64,000 nucleotides of DNA from Megalobrama amblycephala (GCF_018812025.1 NC_063054.1:31686418-31750417); one strand, 5' to 3'. Positions 20,839-31,610 are shown, counted from the first letter of the stretch. Program-made: numbers and translations. The notes: a model not told the origin generated them from the letters alone.

Positions 20839-21395
20839 TTGGCGGCCCCTTATGAGTTCCGCCTCACGCCGTTACAGGAATTTCCTTTGTAGTGTAACAA
20901 GGGATACGGCGGCTTTACCTTCTTGCTTGTTTTCCTGGTCCCCTCCCGGCGTCCAAAACAAGTTATGTCGTTCCCTGCCGTGGCACGGCGCGGTTGAATT
21001 CGTTCCCCATACGCAGTACGAGTGAAGTATCGAAAAGATACCTGAGATACGGAACGAGTACTGCGTTACTTGCCGTGCCACGAGGCTGCGGCTTCAGAGT
21101 CGTCGCTTCAGTCGATCGGCACTGAAATCCTATGGCGAAACGCCTGCTTATATAGCCCTTAACCCCGCCCATTTCGGCGGGAAAGTTCGCGCGCTTTCTC
21201 GCCATAGGCGGCGCAGCTATGCCGTGCCGCCATTGGTTCAACAACTTGTCTATGAGTGAACCAATGACGGTGCAGTTACACTGCGTTATTGAAAAAGGCT
21301 TCAGTGACGGGGAAAAAGGGAGACTTTTCCCCATACGCAGTACTCGTTCCGTATCTCAGGGAACCGAGGTTACGTTAGTAACCGAGTACGTTTTT
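20839..21395 (+). repeat. DIRS internal complementary region and right terminal repeat
   Basis: The ending GTAACCGAGTACG with AGGGAACCGAGGTTACG is the familiar zebrafish DIRS terminus. GAGATACGGAACGAGTACTG at ~21041-21060 and CAGTACTCGTTCCGTATCTC at ~21339-21358 are exact inverted copies. A third, partial copy lies near 21010-21020. This inverted organisation fits the DIRS circle-junction model. Confidence 0.75.
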
Positions 21396-21639
21396 GGGAG
21401 TAGGTAGACTACTAAGTTACTACCTTAAGTTTTTTTTTTTTTTTTCTCCAGTAGCTTGATAGTAGCTTAGCCATTTGACTCAAGTAAGCAGCTTGGCCAA
21501 AGCTAACTTATGTTCACTTAACTTAATATGTAATTTTGCACAATGACGTGGAAAGGTAAGTGGCTCACAGTATGCACAGAATGCACAGTACAGCATGCAT
21601 AGAAACACTGTTGATTTTCCGTCATGTTCAAATTTCAGT

Positions 21640-22905
21640 GATTCATTTTAATAAATATAAAAAATCTAAAAGGTGTGCATCATAGCTGACATGTACAGTA
21701 GATGAACACTTTACAGTTGGTTTTATGACTGTAAATTATTCCCTTGAAATGTTATTGAGCTTTAAATTATGGCATATTTATGTATGAGCGTATATACAGT
21801 AGTGAAAAAAGCCATTTTTACACATTATTTGACAGTTTATTTTAATAAATATCAAAAATATAAAAGGTGTGCATCAGAGCTGACATGTAGATGAACACTT
21901 TACAGTGGGTTTTATGACTGTAAATGATTGTCTTCAAATGTTATTGAGCTTTAAATTATGGCATATTTATATATGAGCGTATATACAGTAGTGAAAAATA
22001 GCCATTTTTACACATGATTTGACAATTAATTTTAATAAATATCAAAAATATAAAAGGTGTGCATCATAGCTGACATGTAGATTAACACTTTACAGTTGGT
22101 TTTATGACTGTAAATTATTCCCTTGAAATGTTATTGAGCTTTAAATTATGGCATATTTATGTATGAGCGTATATACAGTAGTGAAAAATAGCCATTTTTA
22201 CACACATTTTGACAATTAATTTTAATAGATATGAAAAATATAAAAGATGTGCATCATAGCTGACATGTAGATGAACACTTTACAGTTGGTTTTATGACTG
22301 TAAATTATTCCCTTCAAATGTTATTAAGCTTTAAATTATGGCATATTTATGTATAAGCGTATATACAGTAATGAAAAAAGCCATTTTTACATGATTTGAC
22401 AATTAATTTTAATAAATATCAAAAATCTAAAAGGTGTGCATCATAGCTGACATGTAGATGAACACTTTACAGTTGGTTTTATGACTGTAAATTATTCCCT
22501 TCAAATGTTATTGAGCTTTAAATTATGGCATATTTATGTATGAGCGTATATACAGTAGTGAAAAATAGCCATTTTTACACATGATTTGACAGTTTATTTT
22601 AATAAATATTAAAAATCTAAAAGGTGTGCATCATAGCTGACATGTAGATGAACACTTTACAGTGGGTTTTATGACTGTAAATTATTCCCTTCAAATGTTA
22701 TTGAGCTTTAAATTATGGCATATTTATGTATGAGCGTATATACAGTAGTGAAAAATAGCCATTTTTACACATGATTTGACAGTTTATTTTAATAAATATT
22801 AAAAATCTAAAAGGTGTGCATCATAGCTGACATGTAGATGAACACTTTACAGTGGGTTTTATGACTGTAAATTATTTCCTTCAAATGTTATTGAAGTTAG
22901 AATCA
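21640..22905 (+). repeat. ~190-bp AT-rich satellite, about 6.7 units
   Basis: AGGTGTGCATCA (one unit AGATGT) recurs at 21671, 21865, 22055, 22245, 22432, 22622 and 22812, so the period is 187-194. Each unit has CACTTTACAGTNGGTTTTAT, AATTATGGCATATTTATGTA and GCGTATATACAGTAGTGAAA. Units differ by scattered substitutions. 21396-21640, between DIRS and satellite, holds a 16-base T run and no gene. Confidence 0.9.
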
Positions 22906-22981
22906 TGTATACCAATTTCGGATGTAACTTTAGAGACGGTCCCTAAATTTGCGAATATCAAACGTCTAACGTCAAGCCAAC

Positions 22982-24300
22982 TTAATGCCAGTAGTAACGG
23001 AGCGGAGAGGAATGTTCCTGGTTGAAAGCCACACTTTTTGACCCACGACGTATACAGGAGGCTTCGACCGGTGGCGACCGGTCAGCGACTTCGGATTCCA
23101 GACTGGGAAAAATAGGTGGCTGGTATCCTAAGCTACACTCGAACGGTGAAAGACCCGTGGAAGACACTGGTAACGAATTATGTGCGTACTCGATCATAGA
23201 GAGTTGCTGGCACCAGGAGGAAGGATTCTTGGAGACCACACATCGCAACATTCTTTCCAAATCTTGGTTGGCTCTCTCGGTTTGACCATTGCTCTGGGGA
23301 TGAAACCCTGAGGACAGACTGACAGTCGCTCCCACCAATTTACAAAATTCTTGCCAAAATTTGGACACAAACTGGGGACCCCTGTCAGAAACCACGTCCA
23401 TTGGGAGGCCATGTAACTGGAAGACATGATCTATGACAGTTACCGCTGTCTCCTTTGCAGAGGGTAATTTGGCCAAAGGGATGAAATGAGCCGCCTTCGA
23501 GAACCGGTCCACCACAGGCAAAACGACTGTGTTCCCCATGGAGGGTGGGAGGGCGGTAACAAAATCTAGAGCAATATGGGACCAGGGTCTCGAAGGGACA
23601 GACAGCGGTTGAAGTAACCCATGAGGAGGGCGATTGGAAGTCTTACCAATGGCACAAACCGAGCAAGCCAAGACAAAACTGCGAATGTCACGAGCCATAG
23701 CAGGCCACCAGAATCGTTGCTTGACCAAAGAGTTGGTGCGATTAACCCCTGGGTGACAGGCCACGTTGGAACAGTGCCCCCATCTGATAACGTCGGATCT
23801 TAACCCCTCCGGCACAAACAACCGGTTCGGTGGGCACCCGGGCGGAGGTGTTACCCCTTCTAAGGCCGATTTGACCTTCGACTCGACCTCCCACGTCAGA
23901 GTGGAGACCACTAATGTCTCGGGAAGAATGCACTCGGGAGTAGACGGGCGCTCGGATGGATTAAAAATACGAGATAAAGAATCAGGTTTGATGTTCTTAG
24001 AACCCGGGCGGTACGAGAGGGAAAAATCAAAACGTCCAAAAAAAAGTGCCCACCGAGCCTGCCTGGAGTTGAGTCTTTTAGCAGATCTGATATATTCTAA
24101 ATTCTTATGATCAGTCCAGACGATGAAAGGAACCTCTGAACCTTCCAACCAATGTCGCCACTCTTCCAACGCTAACTTGACCGCCAGCAACTCTCTGTTA
24201 CCAATGTCATAATTACGTTCGGCTGGAGACAAACGATGGGAATAAAACGCGCAGGGATGCATCTTATCGTCTGAAGGAGAACGCCGGGACAGAACAATCT
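22982..24300 (-). pseudogene. pol: Gypsy RNase H-integrase fragment
   Basis: Reads from the head-to-head junction ([20 protein letters not shown]) through RNase H ([21 protein letters not shown]) and integrase. The zinc-finger residues are H..H..C..C ([22 protein letters not shown]). Catalytic residues are D in [13 protein letters not shown] in [11 protein letters not shown] and E in [12 protein letters not shown]. Near 23055-23085 the frame shifts: the open frame goes on to an unrelated tail, whereas [16 protein letters not shown], the normal continuation, lies in the neighbouring frame. About 30 residues expected before it also seem to be missing. It ends at the inserted block. Confidence 0.85.
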
Positions 24301-24307
24301 GACCATC

Positions 24308-24845
24308 ATGGATGCAGCAAGTTCAGCGGCGCTGACTGAATTCATCAACCACAGTATTTCACGGATGGATCAGCAGCAGGAGAGCATTTCATCCACCGGC
24401 CGCGCTGTACAAGCCCTGGTGACGCAGGTGTCCGAGCTCTCCCAGCCGCTACAACAACTACGCAACCCCACTGCGCCACCCGCGCCGTCCGTTACCCCTT
24501 CACCACCGGACCAAGGCGATCACCCAGAGCCTCGACTGCCTGTCCCCCAGCCTTACTCGGGTGAGCCGAACTTCTGTAGAGCCTTTCTTAATCGGTGTTC
24601 CATGCATTTCTCTCTCCAGCCTCGCACCTTCGAGAGAGAGGAGACCAAGGTGGCATTCGTGCTCACCCTGCTCACGGGACAGGCAGCCTTATGGGGAACG
24701 GCGGTGTGGGAGAATCGGGATCCTTGCTGTTCCTCGTTCCAGGCACTCGCCGCGGAGATGAAGAGGGTCTTCGATCGTGCGGTCGCGGGCAAGGAGGCGG
24801 CCCGCCAACTCACGGAACTCAAACAAGGTCATCGCACTGTGACAG
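24308..24845 (+). pseudogene. gag: Gypsy Gag, N-terminal part, inverted relative to pol
   Basis: Opens with [18 protein letters not shown] and includes a Gln-rich helix and proline-rich linker. The gag capsid core follows (PQPYSGEPNFCRAFLNRC; REETKVAFVLTLLTGQAALW; MKRVFDRAVAGKEAARQL). It is broken off at ~24840. The start codon is within about ten bases of the end of the oppositely oriented pol, so the 5' leader and LTR are gone. Confidence 0.85.
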
Positions 24846-25206
24846 TTAGGCCTATAATGTTAGTCATCATGTCTCGAGTGCAATTTTTATAAAAAAAAAA
24901 AAATAGATAAAATAAATAATAATAATTGTTGTTGTTATTATTATTATTAGTCTATTGTTGCATTTAGGCTACATGCATTTAGAAGAAATTTAAATTAAAA
25001 TTCAGTCATAATACACAATGCCAGGTTTATTAGGCAATAATAATAAAGTGTTAAGATTATCACAAATAAACACAAGATTTTGACGCACATAATTCCTATT
25101 AAATCGTTATTCCGCTACCCGTTGATAGAAAATCACTGCAGTTAATATAGCTAATTTGATGAATAATACACAATAAAACAAAACGTTTTGTTAACACGTA
25201 CCTGCC
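24845..25206. other. AT-rich spacer
   Basis: Holds an A-run (24890-24902) and a TAA/TTA-rich tract at 24910-24960. No gene seen. Confidence 0.6.
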
Positions 25207-25424
25207 CAAGGTGAAAAAATACTATATAATATATAGTAGTGTTTTTGAACCATACAGTAAAGTACTTGAATTAATTTATTGTGGTAATGCTATAGTTGCT
25301 GTGATAATATAACAACTATAGTAATATAAACAAATTACTTTACCCAATATTGTACTAAGTTTTCTACAACTTTAGCGTATATGGCGTAACTTTGTTTTAA
25401 AAAGTGGGTGGGACAGGAATGTGT

Positions 25425-25455
<31 letters not shown>

Positions 25456-25681
25456 GGGGTATTGCCATTGTATTATTACAATTGTATTATTAAAATAATA
25501 ATAATATGATATTAAAATTAATATGATAGTTTCTTCCTTACATCTGCTATAATACAATATGTCTCGAGAGTATGTATATTAGTTAATAAATACATGGATC
25601 CGTGGAAATAGATTGTTCTGATGGACTGGAGGTAATATTTTCGTTTAGCACGCAAGAGATTCTGGGTTCGGATCCAACCAT

Positions 25682-25713
<32 letters not shown>

Positions 25714-26314
25714 CATTAAAACCAAAGATGTTTGTCAGTGATTGTATATCAAGAGCAGGGATACGTTTATGTGTATTTTGTTTTGTGATTCAACGTAACG
25801 AATAGAGAGTCTCTGCAACAGTTAAGCGATAGATTGAAGCGCTCGTCCGTGTAAACACTGCGCAGTGTGCACGAGCGCCAAGAGAACACTGTTGCGCCTC
25901 TGATAACAGCGACAACGAGTACTCAACAAGATTTCAAAAACAACACATCCCAGCGCCAGATCGCCTATTATTAACTCTAATTGATAATCAACTAGAGGTG
26001 TTTCTTTTGTATTAGATATCCGCGAGATGATTCAAAAAGTGGTGGGGACAATATCGACCCTTTCAAAAAGTGGTGGGGACATGTCCCACCCGTCCCACCC
26101 GCAAATTACGCCTATGCATATATTATACTACAAACTAAAGTTTGATACAGTATTTATAACAGTTTATCAGTTTACTATAGTTAATACTACAGTATGCTGT
26201 AGCATTCATTAACAAAGTGGTGTAAATACTATAATTTATACAGTATACTACAATTTACTATAGTATGGTTCAAAAACACTATAGTATTTACTATAGTATT
26301 TTTTCACTTGGGGG
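25207..26314. mobile_element. Non-autonomous TIR element, ~1.1 kb
   Basis: The left arm CCCAAGGTGAAAAAATACTA, then GTGTTTTTGAACCATAC, is mirrored at 26256-26314 by GTATGGTTCAAAAACACTA and TAGTATTTTTTCACTTGGG. The inside has (TG)n-G20 at 25422-25460, a T run at 25687-25713, and GTGGGACA/TGTCCCACC words suggesting nested elements. At ~25600-25690 a tRNA-like B box (GGGTTCGGATCC) precedes the T run. It may be a decayed tRNA-SINE head, but no cloverleaf could be made convincingly. Confidence 0.65.
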
Positions 26315-26356
26315 AGTTTGCTGTTCTTCTTCTGAAATGAATCTGTGAGTAGCCTA

Positions 26357-27821
26357 CACAGCAAAATCTCCAGAGTTAAATCAATATTTGGTCCCTCTCT
26401 ATATAGTGTTAAAGTAACACTGAAACAGAGTTAAAGTTAATTAAGTGATTAAGTGATGATTGAGCATTAGTGATGAACACCTGCTGTTAACAAGCAGAAT
26501 CACTGAAGAAAAGAGAAACACAAGAACTACAACTGACACAGCCTTAGATGAAATGAACTGAAAAGACATTAAATCTCTCAAGATATGATTAAACAACTCC
26601 ACAAACAGTATTACCAGCTTCACAAGTTCTTATTGAAAATTAACAGAGGTTAAGATGTTAATGTTTAATTGCTTAATTATTAGAGATGAGCCGGATACTC
26701 GGCTGAAACGAGTATCCGGTACGGATAAAGCACTTCTGCCGAGTACGAGTATTATACGAGTAATACGAGTCAATATCTGTGCTCGGATTGAATGAAAATC
26801 ATCATTGGGTAGCTGATTGTGTCAGCGTTCTGTGATAGGCTAGTCACAGCGCCCCTCCCCTACACACATACAGATGTATTTTGTTGCTGTGTATCGCTCT
26901 GCTCACTCACAGTGAAGCCTCGTTTACACTGCACGCGTGTGCGGCGCGTTACGGCCGCGACCCGGCTACCGGAGCTGATACACGGCCACTCTAGTCAATG
27001 CTTGTGTTTACACCAGCCGCGCCGCGGCGCGTTTGAGAAGCGTCCCAGAAGCGGCTCGACGCGCCGCTTCGCTAAAGATAGGTACCTCGCCTATTTTGGA
27101 CGGACGCCGCGTCCAAGACACGCAGCTCAAATACAAAATAAAGTCAAAATAATCACCCTGTGTAAACTCCCGCTCATATTTCACATCACTAGGAGGCCCG
27201 CTCTCTCTCTCTCTCTCTATCTCTCTCGCTCTCCCTCTTACTCACTCTCTCACACACACACACCTGGTGTGGAAATAAAAAAATAAAAAAGAACCAAAAA
27301 AAAAAAAAATCACACTGATCATAAAAAAATTAAAGTTAAAAAAGAAAGTTATGTTGTTCATTACATTTTACTTCATAATTGCACTGCATTGTTTTGTTTT
27401 CATTGTTGCAAAACTTGTTCTGTAATATAGTTCGTTTGCTATCGTGATCAAAACCATTGATCTGAAGCTCAATCCTGATGCTGTCCTGTAAATATTTTTC
27501 TAATCAGCAATAAATCAAACAATTTCTGATCAACCCATATCAATTGCATGCTTAAAATAACATACCGGTTAAAGCCCCGCCCATTTCAAGACCAGTCCCG
27601 CCTACTTCCGGGTTAGGCCCCACCCACTCCGAGTACAGATACAGATACACATCATTCATATGGTTAACAGATACAGATACAGATACAGATAATGCTGTAC
27701 TCGCTCATCCCTATTAATTATCTCAATAACTTTAACTCTGCTTCAGTGTTACTTTAACACTACTGAGAGAGGGACCAAATGTACTCTGAGTAGAGTTGAT
27801 TTAACTGGGGATTTTGCTGTG
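26357..27821. mobile_element. TIR element with TA target site, hosting a nested hAT
   Basis: CACAGCAAAATCTCCAGAGT at the left is mirrored by ACTGGGGATTTTGCTGTG at the right. The pairing continues over ~90 bases (GGTCCCTCTCT...AGTGTTACTTTAACAC). TA lies on both sides (26355-26356, 27822-27823), as in Tc1/mariner-type MITEs. Without the nested element it is ~420 bp. Confidence 0.75.
26681..27713. mobile_element. Non-autonomous hAT element with perfect 8-bp duplication
   Basis: TAGAGATGAGC at the left and GCTCATCCCTA at the right are flanked by TTAATTAT at 26673-26680 and again at 27714-27721. The inside has GAGTACGAGTATTATACGAG repeats, a CpG-rich segment (~26925-27120) full of GCGCG words, (CT)n-(CA)n at ~27200-27262, and (ACAGAT)n near 27635-27690. 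No transposase frame is seen. Confidence 0.8.
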
Positions 27822-27835
27822 TACAGTTTTTACAA

Positions 27836-28056
27836 ACTCGTGGGAACGGATTGTGAAAGCATGTGCACGGATTATGAATTTGTGGGAATGGATTTAAAAA
27901 CCGAGGGTACGATTTGCAAAATCTGAATGCAGGGATTGGAAATTTATGAGTACGGTTTATTAATCCGTGCACGATTTGTTAAACCGAGGGAACAGTTTAG
28001 GAATTCATGAGCACGGTTTATAAACTGGAAACGGATTGCAAAACCGTAGGCATGGA
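27836..28056 (+). repeat. Degenerate ~23-bp tandem repeat
   Basis: Imperfect repeats built on GTGGGAACGGATTGTGAAA, with variants (CCGAGGGTACGATTTGCAAA, GAGCACGGTTTATAAAC). About ten diverged copies. No gene. Confidence 0.6.
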
Positions 28057-28727
28057 TTGTTTTTTTTTCCCTATAGGTGACGTGCCAGGCTCCGTAGTTT
28101 CTAGTTGTCATCTCATTTTCTTTTTGACATTTTTGTTTTCTTATAATTCGTTATCTTTGATATTGTGTTGACAATCTTCTCCTCGCCCCGGGGAAAAACT
28201 GGACAGGTAGTATGTCACATGACGTACACATTGCAATACCCAGTTTAGAAGTGAGCGCCATGTTTTTTTGTATGTTTTTTTTGCTTTGCTTAGAAAGAAT
28301 AGATAGGGTAGGAAACACTCTGAAGACTTGCTTTTCTTATTTTTCTTTTCGTTAGTTAGGTGGCTAAACGTTGAACTTGAGTTAGATTGGTTTTGTTTTG
28401 TTCTTTTCTTTTCTTTGGTGCCACTTGTGTCCTTTTCCCCAATTGATTATGTTTGTTTTCTTCTATTGTTTATGTAAATATTGTATTATCTTTACTTTTG
28501 CTATTTTGTTACTTTTTTATTATTTCTATTATTATTTTTATTATTATTATTATTTATTATTCTCACGCCTTTTTCATTGATTGTAAAATAAACTAGGCCT
28601 ACATTTATTGGCAGTTTTGTGTAGCGTTTTGTCTCTTGCCACCATCACCAGCACATACAATGATCACAATCTCAGTGTTGCCTCTTCTAACCAAAATTAG
28701 GAAGTTGTAAAACTAACCATTTCCCTA
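28057..28727. other. T-rich spacer
   Basis: Low-complexity T/TTA-rich DNA (dense at 28495-28560). No gene or clear element edge was identified. Confidence 0.5.
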
Positions 28728-29617
28728 TGGAAGCATATGTGTAGCAGAATTCAATTTGAAATGTAATATGCAAAATGGCAATTCAATATGTAAAATGACA
28801 ATGCATTTCTGTATATATTTACATTTTCCATACCATATATGCAATGTTTGGAGCAAAATGATAATTCAAATTCAATAATATAATTTACTTTTGCCATTTC
28901 CTGCACTACGTTTAACATATAATTTAAACATATATTTGAATGCTTTATAAGTTGCAAAATTAAAATAAAAATGTAATACAGAAATTATTATATATGTTTA
29001 ACACGTTCAAGCAAAGATTGTAGCAAAATGATCATTTAATTGTTATTTTTCTTAATTGAAAAATTTTTAATTGAAAAAAGATGTCTGAGATTAGGCTACT
29101 GCTTGCTCTTTCAGTATGGTGTCTGTTTTTCTCTTTTTATCGTTCAGCACTTCGAGCTGCGCGAGCGCGCTCACCTCACGAGCATCAGGCGCATTCTCTG
29201 TGAGACGCCATAACCATAAATATCTATGCTTCTAATAACGTACTGGTTCTGAGACTGACAGAAGCGCATAATCTGCAGGAACATTGACATTTCTCTGTTC
29301 TTGCTCAGTTTTATCTGCCAGTTTATGCCTCGCTCTTCATAGCTCTGCTGCCGCCATGTTTCCAACACCTGGCCCCGCCTTGACGCAGTGATTGACAGGG
29401 CGGGGCGGGGACGTGATCGGCTCGAAATGCATTTTCAAATCCACATTGAATTTTACTACATTCATTGCGGGACATTTAATGAAACAGCAATCGCACTGTG
29501 AGTGTAAATGCAATTAAGAAAAATAACATTTAAATGATCATTTTGCTACAATCTTTGCTTGAACGTGTTAAACATATATAATCATCAAATTGAGTTCTGC
29601 TACACATATGCTTCCAT
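28728..29617. mobile_element. Foldback MITE with long interrupted inverted repeats
   Basis: Outer arms: TGGAAGCATATGTGTAGCAG at 28728 and CTGCTACACATATGCTTCCA ending ~29616. Inner arms: AACACGTTCAAGCAAAGATT at ~29000 and AATCTTTGCTTGAACGTGTT at ~29552. TA appears at both edges. The centre (~29100-29460) is unrelated, CpG-richer sequence. Confidence 0.7.
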
Positions 29618-29639
29618 AATTTCCTGCATTGAGCCACAG

Positions 29640-30039
29640 ATTCATTTTCCACCATGCATTTCACCTGAACATGCACACAGTCTTCTTCTTCTTGTGTAAT
29701 TTCCGGCAGCTTAGACGCTTCAAAGGCATATTGCTGCCCTCCTCACATGCACACAGTAAAATAATGAGGTCCTTATAAGGGTCCTTTATAAATTTAAAAA
29801 CATTTTGAACATGGACTTCATATCAGCAATTTAAATTTGATTCAGAGAATTGGGAAGGGCTTCAACAGGAAATACTACCTCTGCTGACCACATCATGGTT
29901 TTCCCCTGTGCAAGTCATTTGTTCTTTTCTAGACACAACATAGATATGTTTAGTGAGGTGATCATACACAAGATGATCAGCCACTGATAAAGCAACCAGC
30001 ACATCAAGATCTGATCATCGAGCGACCAGAGACTCAAAC
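29640..30039 (+). promoter_or_regulatory. 5' flank of chemokine 2, shared with the downstream units
   Basis: This flank is recognisably homologous to sequence before the signal-exon relics of the array units. Shared words include ACAGTAAAATAATGNGGNCC, CCACATCATG and CCANCACATCAAGATCTGATCA. It should contain the chemokine promoter and 5' UTR. No good TATA box was found. Confidence 0.45.
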
Positions 30040-30639
30040 ATGAGGCCGTGCTGTAACTTCATCTGTCTTATTCTCTTCGATTTCTGCTCACTGGCTCACA
30101 GTGAATGTGTGTCTTTTCCTCTCTTTTTTTCTTGTTTTTTCTTTGTGAATGTCTAGATAATCAACTGCTAACATTTAAAATATATTTGAGGCATTTTCTA
30201 TATCATTGAATGTATCTCGTTCATATGTATTTTTTTAGATTTATTTTGAACAAAATTAATTAATTACATTGTAATTTTCATCTGTGTTTTTTCTGCAGAC
30301 GATCAAGGTCCTGATAAGTGCTGCTTTTCTTTTTCCAATGTAAGAATCCCAGTAAAGCAGGTTGCGAGTTATCACATCACACATTTTGAGTGCCACAGTA
30401 GTGGAATCATGTAAGTATTTTACTAATATCTTAATTTAATAAAAATGAATATTGTAAATACATTGTGAAATCATTAACCGTCTTCTCTTTTAAAATCCAG
30501 TTTCATCACAAAAGCTCAAAAGGAGATCTGTGCTGACCCAACAGAGAGATGGGTTCAGAGACTGAAGAATTTGGTGGACGCTCGCACCATCAAAGAAAAC
30601 GGGGAAGAGTCAGTAAATTATATGCGCATGCTGTATTGA
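30040..30639 (+). CDS. CC chemokine, complete three-exon gene
   Basis: Secreted chemokine paralogous to the one at the left edge. Exon 1 is 30040-30100: MRPCCNFICLILFDFCSLAH, a hydrophobic signal peptide, ending in phase 1 before GTGAAT. Exon 2 is 30299-30410: NDQGPDKCCFSFSNVRIPVK, then ECHSSGI, with donor GTAAGT. Exon 3 is 30501-30639: FITKAQKEICADPTERWVQ, helix RLKNLVDARTIKENG, stop TGA 30637. All four cysteines are present. The mature protein is about 75-80 residues. Exon 3 could also be left early: GTCAGT after codon position 2 of a Glu codon (~30609) is a plausible donor, in phase with exon alpha at 30777. That would replace the last nine residues by an acidic tail. The precise ccl name is not assigned. 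Confidence 0.88.
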
Positions 30640-30776
30640 GAGCATATTCAAGCCTAAAAAGTAAAAAAAAAAAAAAAAGGTTAGGGTAGGCAAGAAATTT
30701 TAAGATGGAAGGAATCTGTGTCATCTTTTTATTTTTCCTAAAACTCATGGCATCTTGACATCTTCCCTTCTGAAAG

Positions 30777-30842
30777 GATGACATCTGAGTTGGAGGAGCA
30801 AGGAGCACCAGCAGTAGTCCACCTCGAAGAGTCACACAACTG
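30777..30842 (+). CDS. Exon alpha-1, acidic peptide
   Basis: 66 nt between acceptor TTCTGAAAG and donor GTAAGA. It encodes MTSELEEQGAPAVVHLEESH with a terminal Asn. Phase 2 in, phase 2 out; the final TG joins the first G of beta to give Trp. Identical boundaries occur at 34739-34804 and 42383-42448. It could be a 3' exon of chemokine 2 or of a derived gene. Not recognised as a known domain. Confidence 0.5.
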
Positions 30843-30977
30843 GTAAGATTTTTAAGTTTTCTGTTAACTCAGGTAATGCAGGAGCATTAAGAATATAATG
30901 AATACAAAATTCACCCAAATGAATCAATCTATGCATTATATATTATCAATGAGCTTTGTTTACTCTGCGCCATATAG

Positions 30978-31024
30978 GTCTTTAGGAAAACAAGGAGTAC
31001 CAACGAGTCTCAATGATGCAAAAA
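30978..31024 (+). CDS. Exon beta-1
   Basis: 47 nt between acceptor CCATATAG and a strong donor GTAAGC. It continues alpha in frame as W then SLGKQGVPTSLNDAK. If the donor is ignored, the frame runs to TAG at 31081 (KQEILNTLVFVFVAVPQS), so beta could also be a terminal exon. It has near-identical copies in units 2 and 3. Confidence 0.45.
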
Positions 31025-31549
31025 GTAAGCAAGAGATATTAAACACACTGGTGTTTGTGTTTGTTGCTGTACCACAGAGCTAGGCCACTAAACATTTTTA
31101 GTCAAACCACTTTTACACATTGACCAAAAAAGCTCACTGCAAAAACTCATTTCCTGCATTGAGCTCCAGACTGCATTTAGAAGAAAGGGACATTTCTTGC
31201 ACTTCACTGCATTTGAGAGCACAGGGCATCTTCTTGCGAAAATGCAACACAGTAAAATAATGGGGCCCTTGATAAATTTAAAGATATTTTGGATGTGGAC
31301 TTAATTTTAAGTTACCTTTGTTAGCAATTTAGGCTGAATTCCCGGAAGTGTGGAAGGGTACAAAAGGAAGCACTACCACTTCAGGCCACATCATGTTCCC
31401 CTCATGCATGTGATGTCACTACAGGATTGTTTGCAGCTCACACATTTATAAAGTGAACAATATTAGTAAGGTGATCTTACATGAGACTAGCCACTGATAA
31501 ATCAACCAACACATCAAGATCTGATCAATCACCAACCACAGACCCAAAC

Positions 31550-31610
31550 ATGAGGCCCTACTATATCTTCATCTGTTTTGTGCACTTTGCTTTCTGATCA
31601 CTTTCTTGCA
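31550..31610 (+). pseudogene. Signal-peptide exon relic, unit 1
   Basis: Homologous to chemokine exon 1 in sequence, flank and splice site. It opens MRPYYIFICFVHFAF and then hits TGA where the intact exon has TGC (codon 16). The same nonsense is in units 2 (ATG 35519) and 3 (ATG 43143), so it predates the tandem duplication. The following intron is also homologous to chemokine intron 1 (GATCATTGAATCT, CGTTCATAT). Confidence 0.7.

Larger units (their letters stand above)
19713..22990. mobile_element. TIR-bounded 3.28-kb insertion carrying a DIRS half and a satellite
   Basis: The ends are inverted repeats: TGGCATAAAGTTGGCTTG at 19713-19730 and CAAGCCAACTTAATGCCA at 22973-22990 (17 of 18 match as complements). 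They are flanked by TTATTAAC (19705-19712) and GTAGTAAC (22991-22998), a degenerate 8-bp target duplication. The Gypsy integrase reading is interrupted at exactly this point. Inside, left to right: the 3' part of a DIRS element (to ~21395), a T-rich spacer, and 6.7 copies of a ~190-bp AT-rich repeat. No DNA transposase was recognised, so it would be non-autonomous. Superfamily unknown; 8-bp duplications suit hAT. Confidence 0.65.
18817..24840 (-). mobile_element. Chromodomain Gypsy retrotransposon, rearranged and nested
   Basis: Parts on the minus strand: one LTR at 18817-19321 (3' LTR), integrase tail with chromodomain at 19322-19712, and RNase H-integrase at 22991-24300. A foreign block fills 19713-22990. 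Gag is present at 24308-24845 but on the plus strand, directly abutting pol head to head. Protease, most of RT and the second LTR are missing. The element is dead and has been scrambled by deletion and inversion as well as by insertion. Confidence 0.85.

Noticed and set aside
25600..25690. Possible tRNA gene (GGGTTCGGATCC box followed by a T run)
   Set aside because: No acceptor or anticodon stem could be drawn. At best a decayed SINE head.
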